Position numbers and translations under genes: made by a program
Notes under the pieces: model-generated
Seen by the model: only the letters and a program-made list of their open reading frames with translations
The model's database searches: none
Told to the model about the DNA's origin: nothing
NCBI GenBank assembly: GCA_019455245.1
Contig: JACFMR010000010.1
Coordinates: forward strand, 1 to 64,000
Origin: Opitutaceae bacterium
Lineage (GTDB): Bacteria > Verrucomicrobiota > Verrucomicrobiia > Opitutales > Opitutaceae
Direction: 5' to 3'
Length of the DNA: 64,000 bases
In this document: positions 28,741 to 39,018 of the stretch, piece after piece
How positions within the stretch are numbered: the first letter of the stretch is position 1
How the letters are laid out: every line of letters starts with the position of its first letter

Positions 28741-29615
28741 GTGGTGGGCGATTCGCCGGCCACCTTGCGGAAAACCCGGTTGAACTGGGACAGGGACTGG
28801 AAACCGGCTTCAAACGCGGCCTCGCTGATGCGCTTGTGCGGATTGAGCAGGAGATTCTTGACCTTCTCGATGCGCACGCGGGCGAGGTATTCGGTGAACG
28901 TCATGCCGGTGGATTTCTTGAACGTCTTGCAGAAATAGAACGCGCTCATGTTCACGGCCTGCGCGACGTTGTTGAGGGAAAGGTCCTCCTCCTGGTGGTC
29001 GGAAATGTAGGTGCGGGCCTTGGCGATCACCGGCGACTCGGCTTGCTGCTCCTTGACGATGAGCTGCGTGCTGAGGGTGGAAAGATGCTGCGCGAAGATG
29101 GTGAGCAGGCGCAGGATGGACTCGTATTGCTGCTTGGTCAGCACGCGGGTCTGGAAATAGGCCTCCTCCAGCTTTTTCAGGTCCACCTCCGTACCCCATT
29201 TGAGAATCTGCCGCGTGGCCTGGGTGAACTCCTTCTTGGTGGGCCGGTGCAGCAGGATCTGGCCGGTTTGGAGGAAGGCGACGAGGTTTTCGCCGACCCT
29301 CACCGGCACGGCGGAATCGCACATGCCGGCAAAACATTTGAGGGTTTTGGGTTCCAGCCGCGCTTCCTGTTCAACCTTGCGCTGCAACTGCAGGCAGGCC
29401 GAGCAGGTGTGGTTGGTGCTGGCCATCAGCGCGCAGAACGGGTTCTCCTTCGGATCGTTGTGGTGGGGAAGATCGAACGCCTCCAAGGCCCGGAGGGTGA
29501 TGGGCAGCCCGGTCGTGTCGCGGAAAGCCTTCTCGTAATCCCGATAGATCTGCGTCTGGCGCAGTTGGGTCACGACTGACCGGCTGTTGTTTTTGGGTTG
29601 ATCCGATGAAGCCAT
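28704..29615 (-). CDS. AraC-family regulator with N-terminal PocR sensory domain
   Basis: This 303-residue regulator has a PocR ligand-binding domain (about residues 15-165), with cysteines in FCALMASTNHTCSACLQLQ and LKCFAGMCDSAVPV, and two AraC-type helix-turn-helix units from about 200 (LSLNNVAQAVNMSAFYFCKTFKKSTG and RISEAAFEAGFQSLSQFNRVFRKVAG). PocR domains bind small molecules such as 1,3-propanediol in the founding case, and some have metal-binding cysteines. The target genes are not evident; radC lies upstream on the same strand. Its 3' end overlaps the facing unknown gene by 37 bp. Confidence 0.92.
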   Translation of the reverse strand: MASSDQPKNNSRSVVTQLRQTQIYRDYEKAFRDTTGLPITLRALEAFDLPHHNDPKENPFCALMASTNHTCSACLQLQRKVEQEARLEPKTLKCFAGMCDSAVPVRVGENLVAFLQTGQILLHRPTKKEFTQATRQILKWGTEVDLKKLEEAYFQTRVLTKQQYESILRLLTIFAQHLSTLSTQLIVKEQQAESPVIAKARTYISDHQEEDLSLNNVAQAVNMSAFYFCKTFKKSTGMTFTEYLARVRIEKVKNLLLNPHKRISEAAFEAGFQSLSQFNRVFRKVAGESPTTYRDRIHAPARA

Positions 29616-29675
29616 ATCCGGTTTCCAGCAAAAATGGGTTCTTGCAAGTATTCAACAGCGAACCTGTTCAGGGCT

Positions 29676-30398
29676 TCAAATCAAGCCGGCCTCCCGGAAA
29701 CTGTAATATCCGCGGCCGGTCGGATCCGTCTCGGCCCGCCCCACGATCACATGGTCGAGCAGGTCGATGTCGACCGTCCGGGCGGCGTCGCGCAGCTGCC
29801 GGGTGATTTGGATGTCGGCCCGGCTGGGGGCCGGATCGCCGGAGGGGTGGTTGTGGGCGCAGATCATGGCGGTGGCGCCGTGCTTGATGCCGGCGCGGAA
29901 GACTTCGCGGGGATGGGCGAGGGCGGCGGTGGCGGTGCCGGAGGTGATTTCCAGGCATTTGATCAGGCGGTTTTTCCGGTTGAGGCAGAGCACCCAAAAT
30001 TTTTCCACCGGCAGTCCCTGGGCGGGGGCCGCGAGATAGTCGGCCACCAGGTCCGCCCGGTTGAGCAGCGGGGGTTCGCGCCCCGGTTGTGTGCGCACCC
30101 GCCGGGCGATTTCCATGACGGTCACCAGTTGCAGGGCCTTGATGCGGCCGATGCCCTTGAATTTGCGAAAATCGTCCTCCTGCCAGGTGGTGAGCGCGGC
30201 CAGGGAACCGGCCTCATGAATCATGCGACCGGACAGCGAGAGAACATCCATGCCACGGGTGCCGCTGCGCAGCAGCATGGCGAGCAGTTCGGTGTCACTG
30301 AGCGCGCCGGGCCCCAGCTTTTCCATCCGTTCCTGCGGGCGTTCGCCCACGGCCGTGTTGCGCAGGCGGTTCTCGGGGTAGACGGCCGGCTGACTCAT
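29676..30398 (-). CDS. radC: RadC-family JAB-domain protein
   Basis: This 240-residue protein has an N-terminal helix-hairpin-helix region ([23 protein letters not shown]) and the JAB/MPN metal site ([22 protein letters not shown], with an upstream Glu). The length and motif order match RadC, widespread and once linked to DNA repair, though its biochemical role remains unsettled. It stands alone between the PocR regulator and the divergent ThuA-like gene (50 bp between starts). Confidence 0.94.
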   Translation of the reverse strand: MSQPAVYPENRLRNTAVGERPQERMEKLGPGALSDTELLAMLLRSGTRGMDVLSLSGRMIHEAGSLAALTTWQEDDFRKFKGIGRIKALQLVTVMEIARRVRTQPGREPPLLNRADLVADYLAAPAQGLPVEKFWVLCLNRKNRLIKCLEITSGTATAALAHPREVFRAGIKHGATAMICAHNHPSGDPAPSRADIQITRQLRDAARTVDIDLLDHVIVGRAETDPTGRGYYSFREAGLI

Positions 30399-30448
30399 TT
30401 CGCTTGTTGCTGGCCGAAAACGGCCAAACCTGCAACCTCTCTTGCGTC

Positions 30449-31195
30449 ATGAAACCTCTCCGCGTCGTTGTCTGGGGCGAAAACGTCCACGAACACAAAA
30501 ATCCGGCGGTCGCCGCCATTTATCCCGAGGGCATGCATGCGACCATTGCCGCCGGCATCCGGGAACTGCTCCCGGCCGCCGAGGTCGGCACGGCCACGCT
30601 GCAGGAGCCGGATCACGGTCTGACGGAATCCCGGCTGGCGGAGACCGATGTGCTCGTCTGGTGGGGGCACATGGCGCACGGCCAGGTGGAGGATCGGATC
30701 GTGGACCGGGTGCAAAAGCGCGTGCTCGAGGGCATGGGGCTGGTGGTGCTACACTCGGGGCATTACGCGAAGATTTTCAAACGCCTGCTCGGCACCACCT
30801 GTTCCCTGACCTGGCGCGAGGCCGACGAGCGTGAGCGCCTCTGGGTCTGCAATCCCGGGCACCCGATTGCCCGGGGGATCGACCGTTATTTCGAGCTGCC
30901 ACGCGAGGAAATGTACGGCGAGCCCTTCGCCATTCCCACGCCGGACGAGCAGGTGTTCATCTCCTGGTTCGAGGGCGGCGAGGTGTTCCGCAGCGGCTGC
31001 TGTTGGACCCGCGGCAACGGTCGGATATTTTATTTCCGACCGGGCCACGAAACCTACCCGACCTACCACGACCGCAATGTGCGGCGGGTCATTGCCAATG
31101 GCGTGGAATGGGCCCGCCCGCAGGGGGTGTGGATCGACTCGTGTCCCAACGCCAATGAGTCCCCGGAAAAGATCACGCCGAAAACGGCCGGGTGA
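30449..31195 (+). CDS. ThuA-like (trehalose utilisation family) protein
   Basis: This 248-residue protein has the class I glutamine-amidotransferase-like fold of the ThuA family: [13 protein letters not shown] at the N-terminus, [14 protein letters not shown] near residue 72, [18 protein letters not shown] near 100, and [16 protein letters not shown] near the end. ThuA of rhizobia is needed for trehalose catabolism (3-keto-trehalose route). In Verrucomicrobia and Planctomycetes many relatives occur near sugar dehydrogenases. No sugar gene is adjacent here. The start at [12 protein letters not shown] is chosen over an upstream in-frame codon. Confidence 0.88.
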   Translation: MKPLRVVVWGENVHEHKNPAVAAIYPEGMHATIAAGIRELLPAAEVGTATLQEPDHGLTESRLAETDVLVWWGHMAHGQVEDRIVDRVQKRVLEGMGLVVLHSGHYAKIFKRLLGTTCSLTWREADERERLWVCNPGHPIARGIDRYFELPREEMYGEPFAIPTPDEQVFISWFEGGEVFRSGCCWTRGNGRIFYFRPGHETYPTYHDRNVRRVIANGVEWARPQGVWIDSCPNANESPEKITPKTAG

Positions 31196-31340
31196 GCGGT
31201 CGGATCGCGAAATCAAACCGGTCCCGCGGCGACCACGCTTGGCTGAATCTCACTCCGTTCGGAACGCCGTTGGCTCAAACGCGGCCACGACATTGCTGAA
31301 ACTGCTCCATCCGGAGGGCGTGAGCCGACCCGGGATCGGT

Positions 31341-32342
31341 TCAATAGTGCTTCACGTAGCCGTTGCGCCGGAGGCGCTCGAGCCAGCGGTCCTGGCTGAC
31401 GCGGGCCATCTGCTGGATCAGGATGCGCTCGATTTCGTCGCGCACCTCGTCGATCGGCTGGATACCGGCGTATTTGCGCTCCTCGGCGAAGAGCAGGAAG
31501 CAGCCCTCGGGCGTGATGACCGGCTCGGAAATTTCACCGGCCTTCAACTCAAACAGCGGGTCGCTGAAGTCCTTCCGCAGGTCGGAGCGTTTCTGCCAGC
31601 CCCAGTCGCCGCCCTTGGCGCGACGTGAATCCTGGCTGTATTCGCGGGCGAGGTCCTCGAACTTTTCGCCCCGGTTGAACCGACCGATGATTTCCCGTGC
31701 CTTGGTCAGAAGCTGCGTCTCACTCTCGTCGGGGCCGCGGTTGAGTTGGATGAGCCGCAGGTGCACGCTGTCCTCCTGATAGAAACGGTCCTTGTTCTCG
31801 TTGTAGAAATTCTCGATGCGCACGGGACTGACGATGCTCTGCGACTTGCGCTGCTGCTGGCGCATGTAGCCGTAGATGATGTCCTCCTCGACCTCGCGGC
31901 GGTATTCCCGCAGGGTGGTGCCGCGGGCGCGCAGGTAGGCGAGGAACTTGGAGCGGTCGTTGTCGAACTCGCTGGCCTGGATGTCGGCGATCTGCTGGTC
32001 GATGAAGGCGGGCGGGATCTGCTTCTTCTCGTCCTTGCGGAACTCCTTCACAATGAGCACGCGGTCGATCAGGTTCTGGATGATGTCGTCCTGCAACTGG
32101 GCGAGCTGCTGGTTGAACTCGCGCTCGTTGCGGGCATCGCGTTGCAGCTGCGGGATGTAGGGCGCGATTTCGCGGCGGATGTCGTCCACCGTGATGACCT
32201 TGTCCTCCACAATGGCGGCGATGCCGTTGGCAAAACGCAGGTTCAGGCCGTCGTCGGGCGCGGATGGGGTGGATTGGGCGGCGGCGGTGAGGGCGGAACC
32301 GAGCAGGACCAGGGCGGCTGTAACGCAACGACTGAACGTCAT
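31341..32342 (-). CDS. Periplasmic SurA-like peptidyl-prolyl isomerase
   Basis: This 333-residue protein has a signal peptide ([20 protein letters not shown] then AAQ), an N-terminal SurA-like helical domain (NGIAAIVEDKVITVDDIRREI) and a parvulin domain in the second half (VHLRLIQLNRG, FEDLAREYSQDSRRAKGGDWGW, LKAGEISEPVIT). Such proteins help outer-membrane proteins fold. The single parvulin domain differs from E. coli SurA, which has two. The start overlaps the mfd stop by ATGA, so it is coupled to mfd, an unusual but clear arrangement. Confidence 0.88.
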   Translation of the reverse strand: MTFSRCVTAALVLLGSALTAAAQSTPSAPDDGLNLRFANGIAAIVEDKVITVDDIRREIAPYIPQLQRDARNEREFNQQLAQLQDDIIQNLIDRVLIVKEFRKDEKKQIPPAFIDQQIADIQASEFDNDRSKFLAYLRARGTTLREYRREVEEDIIYGYMRQQQRKSQSIVSPVRIENFYNENKDRFYQEDSVHLRLIQLNRGPDESETQLLTKAREIIGRFNRGEKFEDLAREYSQDSRRAKGGDWGWQKRSDLRKDFSDPLFELKAGEISEPVITPEGCFLLFAEERKYAGIQPIDEVRDEIERILIQQMARVSQDRWLERLRRNGYVKHY

Positions 32343-35300
32343 GGAGTGGGCAGGTTGTTCAAAAAGGTGATGATTTCGCGTAACCGTAGGAGAGGCTTGG
32401 GGGCGGTCAACCTTGGAAACCGGGTGCCGATTTGCACCCAGTCGTCCCGGCGGCCGCTGTGGCGCAGGCATTTGAGCCGGCTCGACTCTGATTCGACGGA
32501 AACCAGGCCCTTTTGTTCCGCCAAGACGCGGATGGAGGTCACGAGCAGCAGGGCCCTGACCTCATCGCCAAACTTGCCGAAACGGTCACGCAACTCCGCC
32601 TCGATTTCCTTGAGCCGCTCCGGACGATCGGCCAGCGCCAGCCGCCGGTAGAAATCGATGCGCAGGCGGGTTTCGCCGAGGTAGGGGGCGGGAATGCGAG
32701 CCTGAATGCGCGGCACCTCATGCTGCGCGGCATCCTCCTGGGCCTTGAGCACGGTGTAGCCGTCCTCGTAGCGCCGGCGCGCGCTTTCATCCGGAGTGCC
32801 TTCGCCCACAAAGACGAAGTCCAGTTTCACCGTGGCGCGGATGGCGGCGGCGTGCTTTTCGCCCTTCAGGCGGGCGACGGATTGGCGAAGCAACTGGCAG
32901 TAAAGCTCGAAACCGACGCCGACGATATGGCCGCTTTGTTCGGCGCCGAGCAGGTTGCCCGCTCCGCGCAGTTCCAGGTCGCGCATGGCAATGCGGAAAC
33001 CGGCGCCGAGTTGGTTGTGCTGCCGCATGGCGCTGAGGCGCTGCCGGGCCACATCGAGCAGCCGGGTGTGGCGGTGGAGCAGGAGATAGGCGTAGGCCTG
33101 ATGTTTGAAACGTCCCACGCGACCGCGGAGTTGGTAGAGCTGCGACAAACCGAATCGATCTGCGCCCTCGATGATGATCGTGTTGCAGTTGGGGATATCG
33201 AGGCCGCTTTCAATGATGGTGGTGCAAACCAGCACCTGATAGCGGCCGGCGACGAAATCGGTCATCACCCGTTCCAGTTCGTCGGCGTCCATCTGACCGT
33301 GGCCGACGCCGACTTCGAGATCGGGCAGGAGCTCGCGCAGGCGGGCGGCCACGAGGTCGATCGTCATCACGCGGTTGTGCAGATAAAACACCTGGCCGCC
33401 GCGCCGGATCTCGTGGTGGATGGCGTCGGTCACGATTTTCTCGTCGTAGGTCCGCACGATGGTCTGGATCGGATGGCGGTTCGACGGCGCGGTCTCGATC
33501 ACACTCAGGTCGCGGGCGCCGGTCAGCGCCATGTAAAGGGTGCGGGGGATGGGCGTCGCGCTCATCGAAAGCACGTCCACCGTGGCCCGCATGGCCTTGA
33601 AGCGCTCCTTGTGTTTCACGCCAAAGCGCTGCTCCTCATCGATGACCACGAGCCCGAGTTCCTTGAACACCACATCGCGCTGCAGCAGACGGTGAGTGCC
33701 GATCAGGATGTCCACCTGGCCGGCGGCGGCCGCGGCGAGGATTTTTTTCTGCTCCTGCCGCGAACGGAACCGGCTGAGCATTTCGATCGCCAACGGATAG
33801 CCGGCCATGCGTTCGCGGAACGTGTTGAGATGCTGCTGCGCGAGGACGGTGGTGGGCACGAGCACCGCCACCTGGCGGCCGCCTTGCACGGCCTTGAACG
33901 CGGCCCGGATCGCCACCTCGGTCTTGCCGAAACCGACGTCGCCGCAGATCAGGCGGTCCATCGGCCGGGTCAGCTCCATGTCCTGTTTGGTGGCCTCGAT
34001 CGCCGTCAACTGGTCGCGGGTCTCGGTGTAGGGGAACGACGCTTCGAATTCCTTCTGCCAGGCGGTGTCTTCCGTGCACGCAACCCCCGGCTGGGCCTCA
34101 CGCGCGGCGTGGATGCGCAGCAGTTCGGCGGCGAGGTCGATGGTGGCGCGCTCGGCGGCCTTGCGGGTTTTTTCCCAGCGGCCGGAGCCGATGCGGCCGA
34201 GCTGCGGCCGGGTCTTGCTCAGACCCACGTAGCGGCTGATCAGGTGCGATTCCTGCAGCGGCACGTGCAGGGTCACCTGGTCGTCGAACTCGAGCGAGAT
34301 GACCTCCTTGAGGCCCTGCGCGGTGTCGAGCTTGGTGAGGCCGCGGTAAAGCGCGATCCCGTGCTGCAGGTGCACCACAAAGTCGCCTTCCACGAGTTCG
34401 GAAAAATCCAGCAATTGGTCGATCTGCGCCCGCTGGGCGATTGACCGCTGGTTCAGGCTCGGCCGGCGCTGGCGCTGGCGGCCGAAAATTTCTGTCTCGG
34501 TGACCACGACCAGCCCACGTGGTCCGGCCTCGGGGACGGTGGGCAGGCCGGTGCGCACCGTCAGGCGAAAGCCTTCGTTGAGCGAGCCGCGCAGGAAGCG
34601 CGCGTGCAGCTTGCGGTGCAGGCCGGCCTCGGTGAGCAGTTCCTCGATACGCTGCTGTTCGCCGGATTTGGCGGCGACCATGCACATGCCGTAGCCCTCG
34701 GCGCGCCATCCGGCCAGTTTTTGCAGAAACTCGTCGCGGGCGTCGGACTCCACCTGCAGCCGTTCCTGCGCCACCAATGCGTCTTCGGGGTAACGGCGGT
34801 GGTGATTCAGACTTTCCGTATCCCAGGTTTCTTCCTGTGAGGATCCGGCAAACAGCGCACTGGCCTCGTCGATGTCGGCGACGCCGAAATGCCGGTGGCA
34901 CTTGCGCAGCAGCGGCGCGAGTTGATCCGTGCCTTCACGCGCGAGCGTGCTGAACTCCTCCTCCAAGGCGGCGGGCTCGATGAAGACGAGCGCGGCGGCC
35001 GGGGCGAGGTAGTCGGCGAGCCCGGTCGAGGATTCCGCGAGCTTCACCCGCGGCGTGGCGGAGAGGGTGACGGATTCCAGGCTGGCGCCCGAGCGTTGCG
35101 TCACGGGATCAAAGGTACGGATCGCCTCGATCTCGTCGCCGAAAAAATCGAGCCGCACGGGTTCGTTGGCGGTGACCGGATAGACATCGATGATGCCGCC
35201 GCGCACGGCGTAATGGCCCGGCGCCTCGCAAACCGCCTCGCTGTCGTAATCGAGTTCGCGCAACAATTCCAGCAGCTCGTTGAACGACTGCGTCTGGCCG

Positions 35301-35713
35301 CGGGTCAGCGTGATTTCTTTGGTGGAAAAGGCCTCCAGCGCGGGCACGCCCTGCAGCAAGGCGGCGGGCGTGGTGAAGATCATCAGGCGGTCGGGCGCCT
35401 GCTGCATGCCGCGCAACGCGCGCAGTCGGGAAAGCACAGTCAGACGGTCGTTGGAGGCGGCGAAGGCTTCGCGCATGTCGCGGCTGTCGGGCATCGCCTC
35501 GGGGAAAACCAGCACCTGCAATTCGGTATTGCCGCCCCCGGTCGCGTAAAAGAAACGCACGTCCTCCGCGAGATGCTCCGCAGCCCGCTGATCTTCCGCG
35601 ATGACGAGCCAGACCGGGGCGTCGTGCCGCTGCACCAAACCGGCCACGATGCAGCCCCGGGCCGCCGGACAGATGCCGGTCAGATGGTGCCGAAGCGGTG
35701 CGGTGGTGGACAT
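32339..35713 (-). CDS. mfd: Transcription-repair coupling factor Mfd
   Basis: This 1124-residue translocase pushes stalled RNA polymerase off damaged DNA and recruits UvrA. The N-terminal UvrB-like module, the RNA polymerase interaction domain ([19 protein letters not shown]), the RecG-like motor with Walker [10 protein letters not shown] and the [12 protein letters not shown] box, helicase motif [17 protein letters not shown], and the C-terminal TRCF domain are all present. Length is normal. It follows rnc (56 bp) and overlaps the SurA-like gene by 4 nt. Confidence 0.97.
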   Translation of the reverse strand: MSTTAPLRHHLTGICPAARGCIVAGLVQRHDAPVWLVIAEDQRAAEHLAEDVRFFYATGGGNTELQVLVFPEAMPDSRDMREAFAASNDRLTVLSRLRALRGMQQAPDRLMIFTTPAALLQGVPALEAFSTKEITLTRGQTQSFNELLELLRELDYDSEAVCEAPGHYAVRGGIIDVYPVTANEPVRLDFFGDEIEAIRTFDPVTQRSGASLESVTLSATPRVKLAESSTGLADYLAPAAALVFIEPAALEEEFSTLAREGTDQLAPLLRKCHRHFGVADIDEASALFAGSSQEETWDTESLNHHRRYPEDALVAQERLQVESDARDEFLQKLAGWRAEGYGMCMVAAKSGEQQRIEELLTEAGLHRKLHARFLRGSLNEGFRLTVRTGLPTVPEAGPRGLVVVTETEIFGRQRQRRPSLNQRSIAQRAQIDQLLDFSELVEGDFVVHLQHGIALYRGLTKLDTAQGLKEVISLEFDDQVTLHVPLQESHLISRYVGLSKTRPQLGRIGSGRWEKTRKAAERATIDLAAELLRIHAAREAQPGVACTEDTAWQKEFEASFPYTETRDQLTAIEATKQDMELTRPMDRLICGDVGFGKTEVAIRAAFKAVQGGRQVAVLVPTTVLAQQHLNTFRERMAGYPLAIEMLSRFRSRQEQKKILAAAAAGQVDILIGTHRLLQRDVVFKELGLVVIDEEQRFGVKHKERFKAMRATVDVLSMSATPIPRTLYMALTGARDLSVIETAPSNRHPIQTIVRTYDEKIVTDAIHHEIRRGGQVFYLHNRVMTIDLVAARLRELLPDLEVGVGHGQMDADELERVMTDFVAGRYQVLVCTTIIESGLDIPNCNTIIIEGADRFGLSQLYQLRGRVGRFKHQAYAYLLLHRHTRLLDVARQRLSAMRQHNQLGAGFRIAMRDLELRGAGNLLGAEQSGHIVGVGFELYCQLLRQSVARLKGEKHAAAIRATVKLDFVFVGEGTPDESARRRYEDGYTVLKAQEDAAQHEVPRIQARIPAPYLGETRLRIDFYRRLALADRPERLKEIEAELRDRFGKFGDEVRALLLVTSIRVLAEQKGLVSVESESSRLKCLRHSGRRDDWVQIGTRFPRLTAPKPLLRLREIITFLNNLPTP

Positions 35714-35769
35714 GGGGAATACGGAAACAACCGGGGCGATTCGCGTGGCCGCGCCGCCCCGGCCATTGC

Positions 35770-36474
35770 TCAGGCCGGCGGCTGTTGGTCCAGCCAGCGC
35801 AGGCCTTCGCGGGCGGCGCCTTCCTCGGCGAGTTTCTTGGCCGAAGCGCGGCCTCGGCCGATCGGTTGATCCTTGAAAAACACGACCACCTCGTATTCCC
35901 GCGCGTGATCCTCACCGGTGGTGCCGACAATCTCATAGCGGAGGGCGTTGTTGCCGTGCTCCGGCTGGATTCTTTCCTGCAACCGGCCCTTCGGGTTTTC
36001 GTCGCGCTCAAATACGGCGAGGCGCTCGGGCAGAGGGCCGTAAACGGCGGTCAGCATCTGCTCGGCGCCGGAGAGATGGCCGTCGAGAAACACCGCGCCG
36101 ATCAGCGCCTCGAACGCATCCTCGAGCGCCGAATCGCGGTGGCGGCCGCCGGTGTTTTCTTCACTGGCACCCAAGCGCAGGTGCCGGTCGAGGTGGATCT
36201 CGCGGGCGAGGCGGCTGAGCGAGGCGCCCTTGCTCAGGGCCGCGCGGCGCTGGCTGAGCACGCCTTCGCGTTCCTCGGGATAAATGCGGAACAGCTCCTC
36301 GGTCAGCACGAGCTGCAGCACGGCGTCGCCGAGAAATTCCAGCCGCTGATTGCTGTCGGGCGTGTCGGGGTTGTCCTGCAGGTAGGACGGATGGGTGAGC
36401 GCGAGCAGCAAGCGTGACTCGTCGCGGAAGGTGTAGCCGATGCGGGCCTGCAGTTGCGGAAGATCGGAACTCAT
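35770..36474 (-). CDS. rnc: Ribonuclease III
   Basis: This 234-residue enzyme cuts double-stranded RNA, including rRNA precursors. The catalytic signature RLEFLGDAVLQLVLTEEL and the second acidic site DAFEALIGAVFLDG are intact. The C-terminal ~70 residues form a double-stranded-RNA-binding domain (KGRLQERIQPEHGNNALRYEIV and ASAKKLAEEGAAREGL). The start at MSSDLPQLQARIGY overlaps the stop of the upstream permease gene by ATGA. Confidence 0.96.
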   Translation of the reverse strand: MSSDLPQLQARIGYTFRDESRLLLALTHPSYLQDNPDTPDSNQRLEFLGDAVLQLVLTEELFRIYPEEREGVLSQRRAALSKGASLSRLAREIHLDRHLRLGASEENTGGRHRDSALEDAFEALIGAVFLDGHLSGAEQMLTAVYGPLPERLAVFERDENPKGRLQERIQPEHGNNALRYEIVGTTGEDHAREYEVVVFFKDQPIGRGRASAKKLAEEGAAREGLRWLDQQPPA

Positions 36475-37262
36475 GAGCTGGCGCTGGAATAGCGGCGCAG
36501 ACCGCGGTGGAAGACAAGCACGGCCAAGCCGAACCAGAAAACCGTGGCCAGCACGAGCCACAGCGCGTGCCACGGCTGGATGCCGTGGAGGAGCGTGGCG
36601 GCGGGCACATTGCTGACGACGACCGCCGGCAGCATCCAGACAAACAGCACGCGGGCGAACCCGCCGAAGGCCTCGCGCGGCAGCCGGGAAAATTCGAACA
36701 GCGTGAAGTAGCTGCCCTCGAAACCCTGCGCATTGGTGATCCAGAACGAGAGCGAGACCACCAGCACGAGCGCGCTATAGTGGATGAGGACGCCGCAACC
36801 GACCAGCAGCAGGTAGAGGGCGATGTCCGCGAAGTCGGGCTGCAGTCCGAGCCGCTGCGCGGAATAGACCACCACGGCGCCGGCCACGACCGTGTTGACG
36901 AGGCCGTCGAGATCGATCTTGCGCGTGGTGGCCATGAACATGACGTTGCCGGGCTGGGCCAGGAAGAAGTCAAAATGTCCGGTGCGCACATTGCGACCGA
37001 CCTCGAAGATGCTGCTCCAGAAAAAGCCCATGAGGAAGCGCTGGACAAGCATGGAGGTGCCGACCAGCAGCATCATTTCGTATTTCGACCAGCCCGCGAT
37101 CGAATCGGTGTGCGCGTAGATCACGGTGATGAGCAGCAGGTTCACCGCCATCCAGAACAGCTCCACCGTGCTCCACAGCAGGAAGTCGAACCGGAACATC
37201 AGCGTGCGCGTCACGGAGTAGCGGATGCTGGCCAGCCAGATGCGTAGGTAGTGCAGCAGCAT
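36471..37262 (-). CDS. ABC-2 type permease (ABC2_membrane_6-like)
   Basis: This 263-residue membrane protein has about six helices and resembles the ABC-2 permeases that come in pairs with a nucleotide-binding partner (PF06182 type). Recognisable elements are RFDFLLWSTVELFWM in the N-terminal region and the GHFDFFLAQPGN segment around residue 95. It follows the second permease after 3 nt and overlaps rnc by 4 nt. The substrate is unknown. The ATPase that usually precedes such a pair is absent here; parA occupies that position. Confidence 0.87.
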   Translation of the reverse strand: MLLHYLRIWLASIRYSVTRTLMFRFDFLLWSTVELFWMAVNLLLITVIYAHTDSIAGWSKYEMMLLVGTSMLVQRFLMGFFWSSIFEVGRNVRTGHFDFFLAQPGNVMFMATTRKIDLDGLVNTVVAGAVVVYSAQRLGLQPDFADIALYLLLVGCGVLIHYSALVLVVSLSFWITNAQGFEGSYFTLFEFSRLPREAFGGFARVLFVWMLPAVVVSNVPAATLLHGIQPWHALWLVLATVFWFGLAVLVFHRGLRRYSSASS

Positions 37263-37265
37263 GGC

Positions 37266-38075
37266 TCAGCCCCCGACGGCGGTGTGCCGGCGCAGCCCGC
37301 GGCGCCACAGCACAAGGTTGATGCCCAGCAGAGCCACGACCCAGAGCGCCTGCACGGCGAGACCCTGCACGGCCAGCGCCTGGTCGATGCGGCCGGTCAG
37401 GATCGCGGCGGGAAAATACATCTGGTAGTAAAACGGCAGGAACTGTGAGAGCCGGAAAACCCAGTCGGGCATCAGGTCGAGCGGAAACATCTGGCCGCCG
37501 AGCACCGTTTCGACCGCCAGCGAGAGGATGACGAAGCCCTGGATTTCCAAGAACCAGAAGGTCAACAATCCGAAGGCAAACGCGATGCTGAACTGGATCA
37601 GGGCCGACATCACGACCGCGGGCACGCCCAGGCCGAGCCGCCACCAGTCGCCGGGAAAGGTCAGGTAATCGTTGATAAACGGCCATGCGCAGGCCAGCGG
37701 CAGCAGTACGAGCAGGCCTGAAACGAGCCGGGCGGCGCCGTAGATGGTGAAACGGTAGACGAAATAATTGATCGGCTTGAGCAGAAACTGGTTGATGAGG
37801 CCGTTGCGGATTTCCTCGCTGATCTGATAGTCCTCGTTGAACGCGCCGATGAAAAACTGCAGCACGAGCAGCAGCACGAAATACGTCATCGTCTGCCCGA
37901 GGTCGAAGCCGCCGATCTGGGTGTTGCCCGCGTAGGCCGCGCCCCATAGGATGAAAACCACGGCGAGGTGGAACAGGGAGAAAAAGCCGCGCAGGGCGAA
38001 GTTCCACCGGTACACGAGGTTGCCCTGCAACCCGACCAGGAAAACGTGCCCGTATTTGTGCAGCGTGGCGATCAT
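37266..38075 (-). CDS. ABC-2 type permease
   Basis: This 269-residue membrane protein has about six helices. The segment ISEEIRNGLINQFLLKPINYFVYRF around residue 85 parallels the RNVRTGHFDFFLAQPGN region of the neighbouring permease and is typical of this pair family. The two proteins presumably form the channel of one exporter. No ABC ATPase lies in the operon. The parA gene ends 22 bp upstream. Confidence 0.87.
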   Translation of the reverse strand: MIATLHKYGHVFLVGLQGNLVYRWNFALRGFFSLFHLAVVFILWGAAYAGNTQIGGFDLGQTMTYFVLLLVLQFFIGAFNEDYQISEEIRNGLINQFLLKPINYFVYRFTIYGAARLVSGLLVLLPLACAWPFINDYLTFPGDWWRLGLGVPAVVMSALIQFSIAFAFGLLTFWFLEIQGFVILSLAVETVLGGQMFPLDLMPDWVFRLSQFLPFYYQMYFPAAILTGRIDQALAVQGLAVQALWVVALLGINLVLWRRGLRRHTAVGG

Positions 38076-38097
38076 GCCGGACCGGGGCGCGGCGCCC

Positions 38098-38880
38098 TCA
38101 CTGTTTCAATCCGAAGCGCTCGATGACCTCCTTGCCGAGCTGCCGGTAGGCGGTGGCGCCCGGGCTCAGCGGATCGTAGGCAAAGATCGTCTTGCCGAAG
38201 CTCGGGGCCTCGCTCAACCGCACGGTGCGAGGGATCACCGTATTGAATATCTTGTCGGGCAGATGCTGCTTCACCTCTTCGACGACCTGGCGCGAGAGGT
38301 TGGTGCGCACGTCGAACATCGTCATGACGATGCCGCCCAGATCGAGCGCGGCGTTGATGTTGGCCGACTTGAGGCGATCGACATTGCGCAGGATCTGGCC
38401 GAGGCCCTCGAGGGCCATGTATTCGCATTGCAAGGTGATGAGCAGGTGGTCGGCCGCGGCGAGACTGTTCATCGAGAGCATGCCGAGGGCGGGGGGGCAG
38501 TCGATGATGATGGCGCGGTAGCCGCCGGTGTCGCGCACGGGTTGCAGTACCTGCCGCAGCTTCATCAGGTAGTTTTCCATCTGGGCGAGCTCGATCTCGG
38601 CGGCGGCAAGATCCTCTTCGGCCGGCACGAGGGCGAGGTGCTCGATGCTGGTGGGTGTAATCATGTCGACCAGCGCGGCGTCGCCGTGCAGCGCGCCGTA
38701 GAGGCTGCGGCCGTCCTGCTTCTCGATGCCCAGGGAACTGGTGGCGTTGGCCTGGGGGTCGAGGTCGATCAGCAGGGTGTGGATTTTCTTGTCGGCCAGC
38801 GCGGCGGCAAGGTTGACCGCCGTGGTGGTTTTGCCGACTCCGCCCTTCTGGTTGGCGATGGTAAAGACTGTGGTGCCCAT
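38098..38880 (-). CDS. parA: ParA/Soj family chromosome-partitioning ATPase
   Basis: This 260-residue protein begins MGTTVFTIANQKGGVGKTTT with the deviant Walker A box, followed by DLDPQANATSSLG and IIIDCPPALGMLS (Walker B). The C-terminal half reads like chromosomal Soj/ParA (GIVMTMFDVRTNLSRQVVEEV, VIPRTVRLSEAPSFGK, YRQLGKEVIERF). Such proteins separate replicated origins with ParB. No parB follows; the gene to the left is an ABC permease, and the gene to the right is divergent, so ParB must be encoded elsewhere. The start is the ATG of MGTTVF; the upstream in-frame extension is non-coding in character. Confidence 0.94.
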   Translation of the reverse strand: MGTTVFTIANQKGGVGKTTTAVNLAAALADKKIHTLLIDLDPQANATSSLGIEKQDGRSLYGALHGDAALVDMITPTSIEHLALVPAEEDLAAAEIELAQMENYLMKLRQVLQPVRDTGGYRAIIIDCPPALGMLSMNSLAAADHLLITLQCEYMALEGLGQILRNVDRLKSANINAALDLGGIVMTMFDVRTNLSRQVVEEVKQHLPDKIFNTVIPRTVRLSEAPSFGKTIFAYDPLSPGATAYRQLGKEVIERFGLKQ

Positions 38881-39018
38881 GGGATTGCCGTTCAGTAAGG
38901 GTGATTCTCGCGCTGCCGCAAGCGCGGTGTCAGCGGATGAAACCGGGTTGCCGTTGCCACGGACGGTGCTTTGGGTGGTGCAGACTCCACTCGCTGTTCC
39001 CTCCCTGATATCCCCGCC

